Shown here piece by piece: positions 1 through 9,372 of a stretch of 27,440 nt of DNA. Source of the stretch: Saccoglossus kowalevskii (lineage: Eukaryota; Hemichordata; Enteropneusta; Harrimaniidae); the NCBI RefSeq assembly GCF_000003605.2, contig NW_003156234.1, positions 612,194 through 639,633 of the forward strand, in the 5' to 3' direction. The number at the start of each line of letters is the position of its first letter. Within the stretch, counting starts at the first letter, position 1. The notes under the pieces are model-generated. The model made no database searches and was not told where the DNA came from. It was given only the letters and a program-made list of their open reading frames with translations. The translations under genes were made by a program, and so were the position numbers.

Positions 1-535
1 AAGTATTCACAACTTAATTAATTGATTGATTGATTCATTGGTCGGTTGTACAAATATTTATCTTGATATCCATTCTTCATTCATATATTGTATTTAGTTT
101 CCAGCTATTTGGGAAAAACATTTTGTTGATGTGAAATAATATATCATGATTCATAATATTTCACATGACACCCACATTTAGCAGATTAAAATTGCCTACT
201 AAGAGCATCAACATATATACTGCAAACAACCCGAGAAAAAAATGGTGCCCTGGCGGACATCTTTTGAAACCTCATATGAGCCAGAGAATGTCGTCCCTCC
301 ATTTATGGCAGCAAAAAATGTCCCATACCAAAATTGATTTTTGAACTATGAATAAAAGGACATTTCTGTCGCTTTAATGATAATTATAATTGTCTTCGTG
401 GATTGTAACGTCATTTCGAGGCTCAATAACATCACCTGTGATTGAACTTCCGGCTACTGAATTGAGTAGAGTCACGTGATGTCTACTAAATATACTGACA
501 ATATGCGACTGATCATTACAGCCTCCAACATTACT
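1..535. other. AT-rich stretch without a recognisable gene
   Basis: No long open frame, RNA gene or clear repeat is visible on either strand. A CACGTG E-box lies near 473-478 within a GTCACGTGAT context. It is probably chance, because similar motifs recur across the window. Confidence 0.5.
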
Positions 536-670
536 TCTCAATTCGGATTATTGAAATAGTTGACCCCGTTAAACTACCTGGTGTAAGCCTAAAAACCAAG
601 AACTGCTTTTGACGACAGATCTTTGAATAACTTTTCACGTAAAGTGCCTCTTGTTAAGACTGGTTTAGCT
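536..670 (+). repeat. Dispersed repeat, copy A (5' part)
   Basis: This 135-bp segment aligns without gaps to 1853-1987, with about 8 mismatches by eye (roughly 94% identity). The similarity starts abruptly at TCTCAATTCGG and stops at TTTAGCT, after which unrelated sequence begins. The part of copy B that follows this point has its counterpart at 1458-1499, so A plus that fragment makes one full unit. The last ~50 bases can be read as an open frame shared with copy B, so the unit may descend from a coding or transposon sequence. I do not recognise the family. Confidence 0.85.
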
Positions 671-1457
671 AATAATACGACATGTATTCAGTCTACGTTA
701 ACAAACTTTGTAATCTGATGTCTGATTTAAATCCGAAGGCATCAGTTACAATATTCTCTACACATTTTGTATACGATTGGTTACCTAAAACTTAATTTAG
801 CTGGACTGGCTACACAGTTGGTGGATATCTGCTTACACAAGTACAATCATTACATCTTCAAATTTGAACATCGATATTTGCGAAAATAACTGTACTTATA
901 CCGACCCTAATGGGCCGATGTGAGACAATATTAATATATTTACATAGTGTAACCACTATATATAGGAAGACACAAAATTATTGATGATTTCAATAAGTCA
1001 TATGAATGTTGTTACCCTTGTGAGATACATTTGAGTGATTGGAAATTAAAGTGTTATCGCGGAGTGCACACCCCAGCTTATTAATTCCAATGCAACAGTT
1101 AAAATTAGATTAGTAAAATAAATAAGGCGCTTCTGGCTAGATAGAGACTTCAACAATCAATTCGCTTTAATGTGTTCTATGAGAGAAAGTGTAAGCGACC
1201 CAGGTTTACCTCAATAACGATAATATATCATCACAGAAATACCGTACTGGTTCACTTGCACCGTGATTATTACTTGAGTACATATTTTTTGAGGTAGTCA
1301 CCTGTAGTAATTTCAACGAGAATACTTCTATTATGTTCTGACCAAACGGAAATAATTGTCTACTATAGTAGTGAGAGTATTTTTGCATACTTGTGTTTAT
1401 CTTCAGAGTGTGACTAAATGATTATAAAAAGGTGTTGTCTTTTTATTAGAGGAATGG
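671..1457. other. Sequence separating the two halves of a split repeat
   Basis: This stretch of about 790 bp interrupts the repeat unit that is continuous at 1853-2026. The sequence AGCT is present at both junctions and occurs as a tandem AGCTAGCT in the uninterrupted copy, which fits insertion at that site. I see no terminal inverted repeats, no poly-A tail and no coding capacity that would identify an inserted element. Confidence 0.4.
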
Positions 1458-1499
1458 GCTAGCTATAGTTTGGTAAAATCGGCAGACGAATACGCCAAA
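1458..1499 (+). repeat. Dispersed repeat, fragment C (3' part)
   Basis: This 42-bp segment matches 1985-2026 with about 4 mismatches. In the frame that stays open across copy B, three of the four differences fall at third codon positions and leave the residue unchanged. It continues the repeat exactly where copy A (536-670) stops, so the two are probably halves of one interrupted copy. Confidence 0.75.
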
Positions 1500-1852
1500 T
1501 ACAACTTGAATTTGACACTGCATTAAATCGAATTACGAACCAAGCATAACTTGCTTTCAGTCGCTAACATTTTAACTGCGTCTATCGCAATAAGATGATA
1601 ATCCTCTACTTGACCATTCCTAGCTAGAACTTCATAACTAGTAGTACATGCATTTACCTGGACGAATCGACTTGCAGCTTTCTGTGACTTCCTAGAGTTT
1701 ACACACGTCCTTGCTGTGACAAATTATGTGGGTTACGCCATACCAGAAACATGTATGCATATTTGTAATGCATATTGTATTGCGTGTCTTATGATTGTCA
1801 ATGCTTGAAGGCTTTTTTTGTTATATTATTACTTATTTCATCAGCAATTCTC

Positions 1853-2026
1853 TCTCAATTCGGATTATTGAAATAGTTGACTCCGTTAAACTACCTGGTG
1901 AAAGCCTAAAAACCAAGAACTGCTTTTGACGACAGATCTTTGAATACCTTTTCACCTAAAGTGTCCCTTGTTAAAACTTGTTTAGCTAGCTACAGTTTGG
2001 TAAAATCAGCAGATGAAAACGCCAAA
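1853..2026 (+). repeat. Dispersed repeat, uninterrupted copy B
   Basis: This copy matches 536-670 over its first 135 bases and 1458-1499 over its last 42, and so joins two segments that lie about 790 bp apart elsewhere. An open frame without an ATG start runs from about 1926 through the end of the repeat to a stop at 2159-2161. Its translation contains LASYSLVKSADENAK, which is partly conserved in fragment C. This hints at a coding origin, but no family is recognised. Confidence 0.8.
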
Positions 2027-2161
2027 GTTGTCCAAAGTTGTGTCGTGACCTTCTGTTATTATATTGATATGCAAAAGATTTACCTGTGCAACAAACAGGA
2101 GTGGACATTTGCACGATATGGCGAAATAACTAAACGAAAAACACCCAATTACAGGCTCTGA
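1940..2161 (+). pseudogene. Possible coding relic downstream of repeat copy B
   Basis: About 73 stop-free codons begin inside repeat copy B and end at TGA 2159-2161, but there is no ATG at the start. An upstream in-frame TAA lies in the same repeat (GCC TAA), so any coding use would need an exon boundary. The bases TTTGACGACAG just before the frame resemble a splice acceptor. Fragment C keeps the same residues with mainly synonymous changes over about 14 codons. The product is unknown; it could be a transposon-derived exon or chance. Confidence 0.2.
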
Positions 2162-3340
2162 ATGGCTAATTCTAAGGTTACAAAACTATGAAAACAAACA
2201 TCTTTAGAAGTGGCTGACTTATTTGAAAAAATACGGAAATTAAATTTCAGGTGGTCAATTATCAGAGGTATGTTTTGAGTATTGAAACATAAAAATAAAA
2301 TAAAACGACGATTTCAAGAAGATTGTTTAGGTGACAATGTCTCAGATCAGCTTCCTTATATCCGAGTGCTGCGTGTGCTGAAAAAATAAACATTTGTATT
2401 TGGCAATAACAAAATACACATATATACGTTTTCACATTGTACGGTTTATCTTAATTAGGCAAATTTTGTGTCCCCAGTGAAATTAATTTCCCAACTTCGA
2501 TTTATATAAAACGTCATGTTTGACACCATGTTTTACGTAACAGGCCGTCAAAAAACTGACAACCCAGTCACGGACACCGGTGTACCGGCACAACAGTGTT
2601 AGTGTTAATATACTTTGCAACTATAGTGAAAATGCAGCTGTATTGGACCACTGCCCACATTCTATGTTATTCCGAATTCAGCATTTGAGAGTTTATAAGT
2701 ACACCCCATCAACTAAGAAATTAACCCGAAAAACGCATGTTTAACGCATATATTACTCTCTTGGTACCTACCACATAAAACACATATTTAGGATTTAAGA
2801 TCATTTGATTGAACAGTGATGTTTTATACTAAAATCGAAGAAGGGGAATCATTGTTAATCTGACTTTTGTTATCACATTCACTAAACGTTTGTATGTATG
2901 TAGGGTTATACGTGCACTACCAGGCAAAAAACGTCATAGCAAACCTGAATAAAATCCTCGTCATGGACACGAGTGACGAAGCATTGAACATCATGTTTTT
3001 CTTTTTTGTTCATTAAGCGGGGGTCATGAGCCAGTGAGCAGTAAAGGTAAATGCGTAATTGTATTTGTTGATACAGTTACCCCGGCGCATGTGCATTTCA
3101 CGTACTAAATATTAAACATGTATACCTTATGAAACATGTTACACAAACAAACCAATTAAACGACAGCTAGCCGTATATCCACTATCGACTTTGTAAAATA
3201 ATACTGCATTTCATATGAACCACATGCATTCATCTGCTATGTGATTTGAGAAATGTTATACACATTTAGGTTCGTATATCGACTTATTTAAACAAGGTAA
3301 ATATGATGTATATAACAGTGCATTTGTTAGCGTTTATGTT
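2162..3340. other. AT-rich stretch without a recognisable gene
   Basis: Stop codons are frequent in all frames, and I see no repeat, RNA gene or transposon terminus. Confidence 0.5.
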
Positions 3341-3380
3341 AGCTTAACCACTCAAGCTGCAGCTTAACCACTCAAGCTGC
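3341..3380 (+). repeat. Perfect 20-bp tandem duplication
   Basis: The unit AGCTTAACCACTCAAGCTGC occurs twice back to back with no mismatch. Each unit is bounded by AGCTT and AAGCT, so it can also fold on itself. Perfect identity suggests a recent replication-slippage event. Confidence 0.95.
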
Positions 3381-3470
3381 TGAAAGGTACAAAAGTGCTG
3401 AAGAAGAAACAAAACAGTTAATTGTCATTGGTAGCATTTAATGAAACTAGTCATAGATTATCTTTTTATT

Positions 3471-3482
3471 GGGGGGGGGGGG
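3471..3482 (+). repeat. Poly-G run of 12
   Basis: Twelve consecutive G residues follow an AT-rich stretch. Homopolymers of this length are prone to sequencing and assembly length error. A second 12-G run lies at 13229-13240. Confidence 0.95.
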
Positions 3483-4247
3483 TAACATCAGGTCATATTA
3501 CAAGTTAAAGATCCTAGTGGGAAAATGTTGTATATTTTATATCAAAAAATTCCAACTAATTCTTTAATAACTACCGGGATCAATGGGTCTCTAGTATTTA
3601 GTTTGCGAATAGTTTTATTTTATATATTTATTAACACAATGCGCTACACAACACTATAAACAATTGCTAATAATCTAATGCCGCTAAATTATTGTTTTAA
3701 ATATAATTAGAGTTCAGTGTAATAAAGCTATATTTCCATACTCTGCAATACGTATACTTGAGACATAATTTCAACCTCAATGTGTTTACCAAAGTCTGGT
3801 GGCGGTTTTTTTTCAAATCAAACCAAATTACTCAATCACAGTGGTGGTTAACCGTCGGTAATCTTAGTTTATAAACTCAGATAGTTTTTGTAAATGAGCC
3901 AGCGTATTTAATACACGCTCACAAATGTAGATTACTGCGTTTTAGCCTTTAGAATGTATGAAATGAAACTAGGGGATAAACAGGATATCAAATTTATCAT
4001 ATTCATTACATTCTAGTAGTAATTGTAATGTGTTCCAGACCTTTGGCTACACTCGTTTAAAATTTATTCCACTAATGAGACATCCTTTAAATTTCAATCA
4101 TGATTACTTGTAACGACTCCTGTACGTTATTCTTTTGAATTACTAACTTCAGCCTCAATTACATTCTTGTCGAATTTGAATTTGCCTGTCCTCTATTATA
4201 TAAATTGATGTATTATTTGTGCTAGTATAGTCTATCAGCTAGTATTA
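3483..4247. other. AT-rich stretch without a recognisable gene
   Basis: There are no open frames of note and no inverted or tandem repeats that I can support. Confidence 0.5.
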
Positions 4248-4277
4248 CGGGGATATTGCGTTCGGGGATATTGCTTG
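4248..4277 (+). repeat. Two-copy 15-bp tandem repeat
   Basis: The 12-mer CGGGGATATTGC appears twice with a 15-bp period; the remaining three bases differ (GTT and TTG). Confidence 0.9.
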
Positions 4278-4438
4278 CCTGTAACCTTGACTTGTATTAC
4301 TAAATTGTTGATGTTCCAATAGGTTTAACACTCAATAGCTAATTTATTATTTAGTAGTAACGTCTTCTTTTTGACTACATTACGTTAGCATGTTTACAAT
4401 ACTTCGTTTATAGCAAGGAACACAGACAAACAGTTGCA

Positions 4439-4571
4439 TTAAAGCGCGGTGGTCGTCGCGCAGCGCGTGTTCGAATTTCATGTAAATAAACAATGTATTT
4501 TACACGCGTTGTATACGTCGCTATGAGTCCCATATCGAACAGGACGCGGCGCTACGACTGCTGCCCTTTAA
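4439..4571. mobile_element. TTAA-flanked MITE-like inverted-repeat element
   Basis: A 125-bp body (4443-4567) is bounded on both sides by TTAA (4439-4442 and 4568-4571). Its ends are imperfect inverted repeats: the left begins AGCGCGGTGGTCGTCGCGC and the reverse complement of the right begins AGGGCAGCAGTCGTAGCGC. The similarity continues inward for about 35 bases. There is no coding capacity. A TTAA target duplication is typical of the piggyBac and Kolobok superfamilies, so this is probably a non-autonomous derivative of such a transposon. Its right arm is related to that of the element at 25313-25629. The element is much richer in CpG than its surroundings. Confidence 0.75.
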
Positions 4572-5732
4572 ATTGTACAGACTCAAACGGCCGTTGAAAT
4601 CTCGTTGTGAGTGAAAGAGCCACGAGACCTCAAATAATGTTTAATGTTTAGGACAATGCCTGTAGGTGGGGGAAATCGGTGTAATCATGATAATTACAGC
4701 ATAGTACTGATATTTAAACCATTATCAGCTGATTTTCATATAAACAACTAGAAAGCAAATGTATAGCATTATTTTGTAATACGAATTCATAACGACTAAA
4801 TGCGTGTCGCGTGCATATTTGTTTGTTTACAAAACGCGTACACTATTTTAATTTCATAACGCGTCGAAGAATATTCCAAAACGCATTTCCATTACATGGT
4901 ACGCATATATAGGATTGCATAGATATCACCAAACGTGGATATTGTTATGAAATGCAGTTTTCTTTTCGAAGAGTTAAGGCAGCTGTGGAAATGAAATGAT
5001 ATATTGAATTAACCACGAACGCAGTATTAAACGACAAGCCACACGTCTTTGTGTCGAATTCCTAATCTCAATATATGTCACAGATACAAGTAAAGATTGC
5101 GAGTCCTCCACGTGTACATGACATTATCAGGCAATATGTTTAATAACACATAACATTTCTTATTAAATTGAAAGCCCCCAAATTTTCATCGAGTAATGTG
5201 TTTTAGAAATTAAATCAAACTTATTCTTTTTACAAACAGTTAACTATGACTCCACGCTAAAGCACATTTCCCGGCCACTACCTCCAAAAAAAGACCCGTT
5301 TTTAAAGCGTTCAATTTCTTGAGGCAAGTTGCAGTTACGAAAGTATCATAATATTGTCAGTAGAAGATAAGACATTCAGTGTTCCTACCTGAATACAGCT
5401 ATACTGCACTACTCTAGAATTTTCCCAGCCAAATACGAAGCAGTATTAAACAGTACGTTTATAGTCCAGCAGCTCGCAGCCAGAGTTGTATTACTACTAC
5501 TGTACATGTTGTGTTAGCCTTTTAATATGGCGCAGTTACATACATGTATTAAACTGTGGTGGCGGCGGCACCATTACTTGTGCTTTAGGTAATAAGAGAC
5601 GCACATTTTATAATTACTGTTACACGGCTCAATGTTCTATTTTTTATGTTGTGTCAAAATATCCATTTATTAAATTGTTTTTATTTTGAAAAAAATATCT
5701 TAAATTGTATTTGTTTGACGCCACTTTCGTCA
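4572..5732. other. AT-rich stretch without a recognisable gene
   Basis: A 67-codon open frame at 5486-5689 (+) has no recognisable domain and low-complexity Y/C-rich content, so I do not call it a gene. Nothing else is supported. Confidence 0.45.
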
Positions 5733-5740
5733 CTACAATT

Positions 5741-5759
5741 TATATATATATATATATAT
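5741..5759. repeat. (TA)n microsatellite
   Basis: Nineteen bases of alternating T and A follow an AATT. The repeat also accounts for the C-terminal YIYIYIY-type tail of a spurious minus-strand frame that ends here. Confidence 0.95.
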
Positions 5760-6059
5760 GATGTAAAGCCGCATTACCCAATCATAAGACAAACTTTGAA
5801 ATAGGCTTTTTCTCTTGCGCACACTCATACGAACATAAATTATTATAACCAACGCCACTAACACCACTGTTTTTGATTGAAAAAAAAAAATCAGAAAAAC
5901 CAATATATATATAATTTCAAGATCGCCTTTAAACCATTCAGTAGTCTTAATTTTCCGTCGTTTTATCTTGTAAGTAAATACATTTAACATGTGGGCAGTA
6001 TCTTGGTGAAGGAATGTTACATTTGTTCTGTGAATAAATGTGAGCTGTAATTGTAGCAC

Positions 6060-7310
6060 ATTACAACTGGTGCCCGTAATATATTATGATGAATGAGTAT
6101 ATTATAATGCAACATCAGTTATGTCACTGGAATAGAATAAATGTCACTATCTCAGGGACTGCCATTTGGCTTTTAGATTAGCCAGACAAATTATAATGTG
6201 GTGTAAAACTTGTTCTGAGCCATTTGAAAGAAGACCACAACCACGAGTAATTATTTTTACGTCCCAGCATATCCTTGAATTTGACATGCTGTTCTAACAG
6301 AGCACATATGATTGAGTTGAGTATGTGCTAGCATTCAATACTATCAGTCACACACTACAGGTCATGGGTGGTGTCAATGCTAACTACAGCCTGATGTATA
6401 GCATGGTCACCCACCCTGAGCTGGCGTGTAAGATACACAATATGCTGCTAACCAACTCAGACAGATGGCTGAATCAACTGTCATGCTAAAAGGACCCCTT
6501 GACTCAACACGAGCTGCACTACTCGAGTAACATACATGAAGTTGTGGAAAAGCCACAAAAGGAGACAAGCTCATAAAGGCAAAACACACTTTGGTCTTCT
6601 TTCAGACCCAACACCTTGCCTTTGAGATATTAAGTGTCAGGGCTCAGACCTACCTTAGCTTCTTTAACTAGAGCAATTTTACACCAGACGAATCAGAAGT
6701 GTAAATGTTATCTAGAATATTCCCAAGTTTAATTGTTGAGATTTCTCAATAAACACATTCTACTAGCACAAGTCATTTGCTGTGGCGACCAGAATCAGGC
6801 ATGACTAGTAAATGGTTAAATATCACGTGTTTGGCTCCAAAAGGGCAGGTTACCATGAGGAAGATGAGGTAGATCTGAAAAGCCTTGAAATAGTGAATTC
6901 ATATCGTATCCAGTTTATGTTCTACAATATACAGAAAGCTGTAGCCCACTGTTTTAAAGCTTGCAATCCAGGTGACCTTGATGTGCCACCAGATACAAGT
7001 AAGTAACACATAAAGCACAAAACATGAACAGGACCATGCCTGCGTATCAGGCATCTTTAGAAGCTCCTTAGCAAATCCATGACGTGGCCCATCTAACAGC
7101 ACAAATTTGTCTGCCCTGGTCACAAGGATTAAACATGTGAACAGATCACATCTGATGAGCTGCCTTCCAGCAGCCACCCCCAAGCTTGCTAGGCTGATGG
7201 ATTTTCTGAAGGGAGTATCTATCTATTGCATCCATTGTACTCCCATAAGGTATAATGTTACAGCTTACCTTGAAGTATATTATAAATGGCGTACGTTCGT
7301 TGAAATATAG
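6060..7310. other. Less AT-rich segment with several short open frames; possible decayed exon or element
   Basis: Base composition and frame content differ from the flanks. On the plus strand a frame of about 55 codons runs to a stop at 6487-6489 and continues in the same frame to about 6730, with only three further stops. A 64-codon frame lies at 6812-7006 and ends over a GTAAGTA that would make a good splice donor (about 6993). A further frame lies at 7107-7310. The opposite strand is also open at 6407-6589 and 6899-7183, so the coding strand is undecided. No domain is recognised. Around 6745-6796 an AATAAA is followed by TGGCGACCAGAATC, which resembles an LTR end with a primer-binding site, but no second LTR is seen. 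The segment could be a pseudogene, exons of an unknown gene or an old retroelement. Confidence 0.25.
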
Positions 7311-7351
7311 AAATGTTCAACCAATCAAGTTAAATAATGACATGTTTATGA

Positions 7352-7455
7352 GGGTAATATCACGATTTGTTGCCTGCCCAAGGGATGGTGGTCATTGCCA
7401 TTATAATTACAATGTCAGAGCCGAAGTTGGTCTTGAACAAATCGTGATATTGCCC
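7352..7455. mobile_element. Short palindromic (MITE-like) element
   Basis: The 20-base arms 7352-7371 and 7436-7455 are inverted repeats. Sixteen bases, AATATCACGATTTGTT, match perfectly, and GGG/CCC outside them extends the match with one mismatch between. The arms enclose a 64-bp non-repeated centre. The arm length and the sharp ends suggest a tiny non-autonomous transposon or a stable hairpin. No clear target-site duplication is seen. A related 13-mer, AAATCGTGATATT, occurs near 20508-20521 but lies inside LINE sequence and may be coincidence. Confidence 0.65.
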
Positions 7456-7556
7456 GAATGGCCATGTGTTATTTATCACATCGAGCAGACATGATATAAA
7501 ATATTTTCTGAAACAAAGTTCAATTTTAAAAATTTTGAATTTTTTTCGTTGGTTCA

Positions 7557-7740
7557 TCATACATTACAAAAAAAAGCAAAATCCTGGCTACGGGTATGGT
7601 GCGTCAGGCCACAGTTCCTGACGCCGAATATTAACATTGTCTCTGCAAATGCCAGAAATGATGGTGCACGATGTACATATTCTGGGTCGGCGTCAAAAGC
7701 TTCCAATGTAGTGAATAAAAAAGCTGCTTTGATCGCCCAT
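7557..7740 (-). other. 60-codon minus-strand open frame preceded by an acceptor-like site
   Basis: On the minus strand a stop-free frame begins after GTGTTACAG, an acceptor-like sequence whose AG ends next to base 7740. It reads WAIKAAFLFTTLEAFDADPE near its start and stops at 7557-7559. The plus strand is open over nearly the same bases (7549-7746), so openness alone does not prove coding. No family is recognised. A perfect 8-bp-stem hairpin (7601-7608 with 7617-7624, GCGTCAGG/CCTGACGC) lies inside it. Confidence 0.2.
7601..7624. repeat. Perfect hairpin, 8-bp stem
   Basis: GCGTCAGG and CCTGACGC are separated by 8 bases. The stem is GC-rich and could be stable in RNA or single-stranded DNA; its function is unknown. 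Confidence 0.8.
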
Positions 7741-7989
7741 CTGTAACACTCTCTAAACTATCACTGAAAACACTTTACTCGTTAGTAGAGACGTTCAACC
7801 ATAGGTTGCATTCAGAATTCTTCGCCATCGGGCCGACATCGACCCAAGGCAACAACCAACTATGCGATGAATACGTTAACACAGTTGTGACAAGCATAAT
7901 TATCAGTCATATCTTTACGCCGAAACTCAAACCTCAAACTACAATCTCAACGACGAGAATTCAGCGGAATAAACACAATGTCGATTGTT

Positions 7990-8110
7990 ACTCATCATCG
8001 CAAACCAAAGATCGCCATTTTTGAAATTTTAATATATGTAACAACGATTCTGCTTGGCCGTTAACTTTGTAATCGCGACCAATCAGACCCGACCTTTCAA
8101 CATACACGAG
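7990..8110 (-). promoter_or_regulatory. Candidate CpG-rich promoter/first-exon area (minus strand)
   Basis: CpG dinucleotides are dense from about 7560 to 8110, in contrast to nearly all of the window. On the minus strand an inverted CCAAT box (CTGATTGG, at 8079-8086) lies about 65 bases upstream of AAAATGGCG, whose ATG is at 8016-8018. That ATG opens only a 7-codon frame (MAIFGLR), so any gene would need splicing or the ATG is an upstream one. This is an inference from composition and motif placement; no transcript evidence can be seen. Confidence 0.2.
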
Positions 8111-9180
8111 GGCATACACGCTTATGAATAGATTTACTGCAGGGGCTTATGAAGGAATGGGCGAACAGTCTGTCACAGTGTAAGGCCTGCTTATCGTAAT
8201 TGAGGGGGCCACCCACAGAACTCACACTGGACAGGGGGTTCTTTCACTGCTAGCATGGGGGTAAACAAGACGATAGTACTGGAAATGAAATACACATACA
8301 CCAAAATATCGAGTTAAAGCTCCAGGCTTTAATACCTCTCAAAATAATTACAAGAAATAAAGCGCAGAAATATGCAATGAATAGAGTCACTAAAATAGGG
8401 GATTGATTAGGAAAGTGTGCATTGGTGATAACTCACAGTTCCAGGATGCAATAATGGACGACAGTCAATGGCTTCTGCAATTCAACAACGAAGAAATACA
8501 GGAGTCTTGCTTGCAGAGGAACGCTGGTAATCTAGAGGGCACCGCTGGAAGCAGGAGATCGCTAAGCAGTTCATACAAGTCTCACAGAATGATGGTTGTA
8601 GCCTGTATCACTTGTCACACAATATCGTAAGAGCACACACCGGATACCAAGTTGAAATGACGAACACAAAGTTGAAATGATGGACCCAACTGTCCTGAGT
8701 CTGTCCAATTTATAGGCATGATTTAGTGACACCACCTGGGTTTCCGTATGAGCCAATAAGAATGTAACCTTGCTAGCCGTTTCACGTAGGCAACTCAGTA
8801 GATCATAAACATCCTTTGTTATAAAAATAACAGCAGAGTTGAAAACAAGTTGACCTGTCAATCACCTTTATGACGGTTATCACAATGCACACTGGTTCTT
8901 CCTATGATTCTGTGCACAGTTCCATTTGCAGGCTTTGAGGCAATATGACAAAATCATAAAATAAAGGATGCTGACACAGTCAAAAAAACCTTGTAAACGG
9001 ACAATGTCCCACTGCATATTCACTACCTTGGGCCACGAAATAATACTTATAGTACTCATCCCTGAACGAGATCGAATAACTCATCACCCACTTGTAACGA
9101 AGGCACCGTCGTGGCCTAAAGTAAATGCTCAACATACAGCAAGTACGTTTGATCCGTGTTTTTAAAATATACAAAATGTA
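8111..9180. other. Stretch without a recognisable gene
   Basis: Two overlapping open frames of 75 codons (8403-8630, +) and 96 codons (8571-8861, -) show no recognisable domain. The motif AAGTTGAAATGA is repeated twice near 8650-8680. Nothing else can be supported. Confidence 0.4.
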
Positions 9181-9290
9181 CAATATGTGATTTGTTGTTT
9201 GCAGTCTGTTATTGTATGTTATTATACATTCAATTTTGAGACTAAAATGGCTGAAAAGAAGGAACACATGCAGATTAGGAACATTTCACA

Positions 9291-9372
9291 TACAGCGAGA
9301 GGGATTCGAACTCACGACCACAACAAAAGCGCCGCCGTAGAATCCCAGACACTTTCACCGTTACACACTGTG
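9291..9372 (-). mobile_element. tRNA-derived SINE head / tRNA pseudogene
   Basis: On the minus strand this ~82-base segment has a tRNA-like layout. A B-box/T-loop GAGTTCGAATCC lies at 9302-9313. An A-box-like TAACGGTGAAAGTGTCTGG lies at 9345-9363, with RNA polymerase III-type spacing between them. The outer seven bases at each end (CAGTGTG and CTCGCTG) pair in six of seven positions, counting one G-T. The T-stem and D-stem contain mismatches and no proper anticodon arm is evident, so it is not a working tRNA gene. A tRNA-derived SINE head is the likeliest reading. The SINE body would continue towards lower coordinates, but I cannot define its end. Confidence 0.65.

Noticed and set aside
5733-6059. 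108-codon minus-strand frame with hydrophobic stretches
   Set aside because: It is AT-driven, ends in a translated (TA)n microsatellite, and has no recognisable domain; hydrophobicity follows from T-rich codons.
6066-6080. TGGTGCCCG as an LTR primer-binding site
   Set aside because: The following bases do not continue as a tRNA T-arm complement, and no LTR structure surrounds it.
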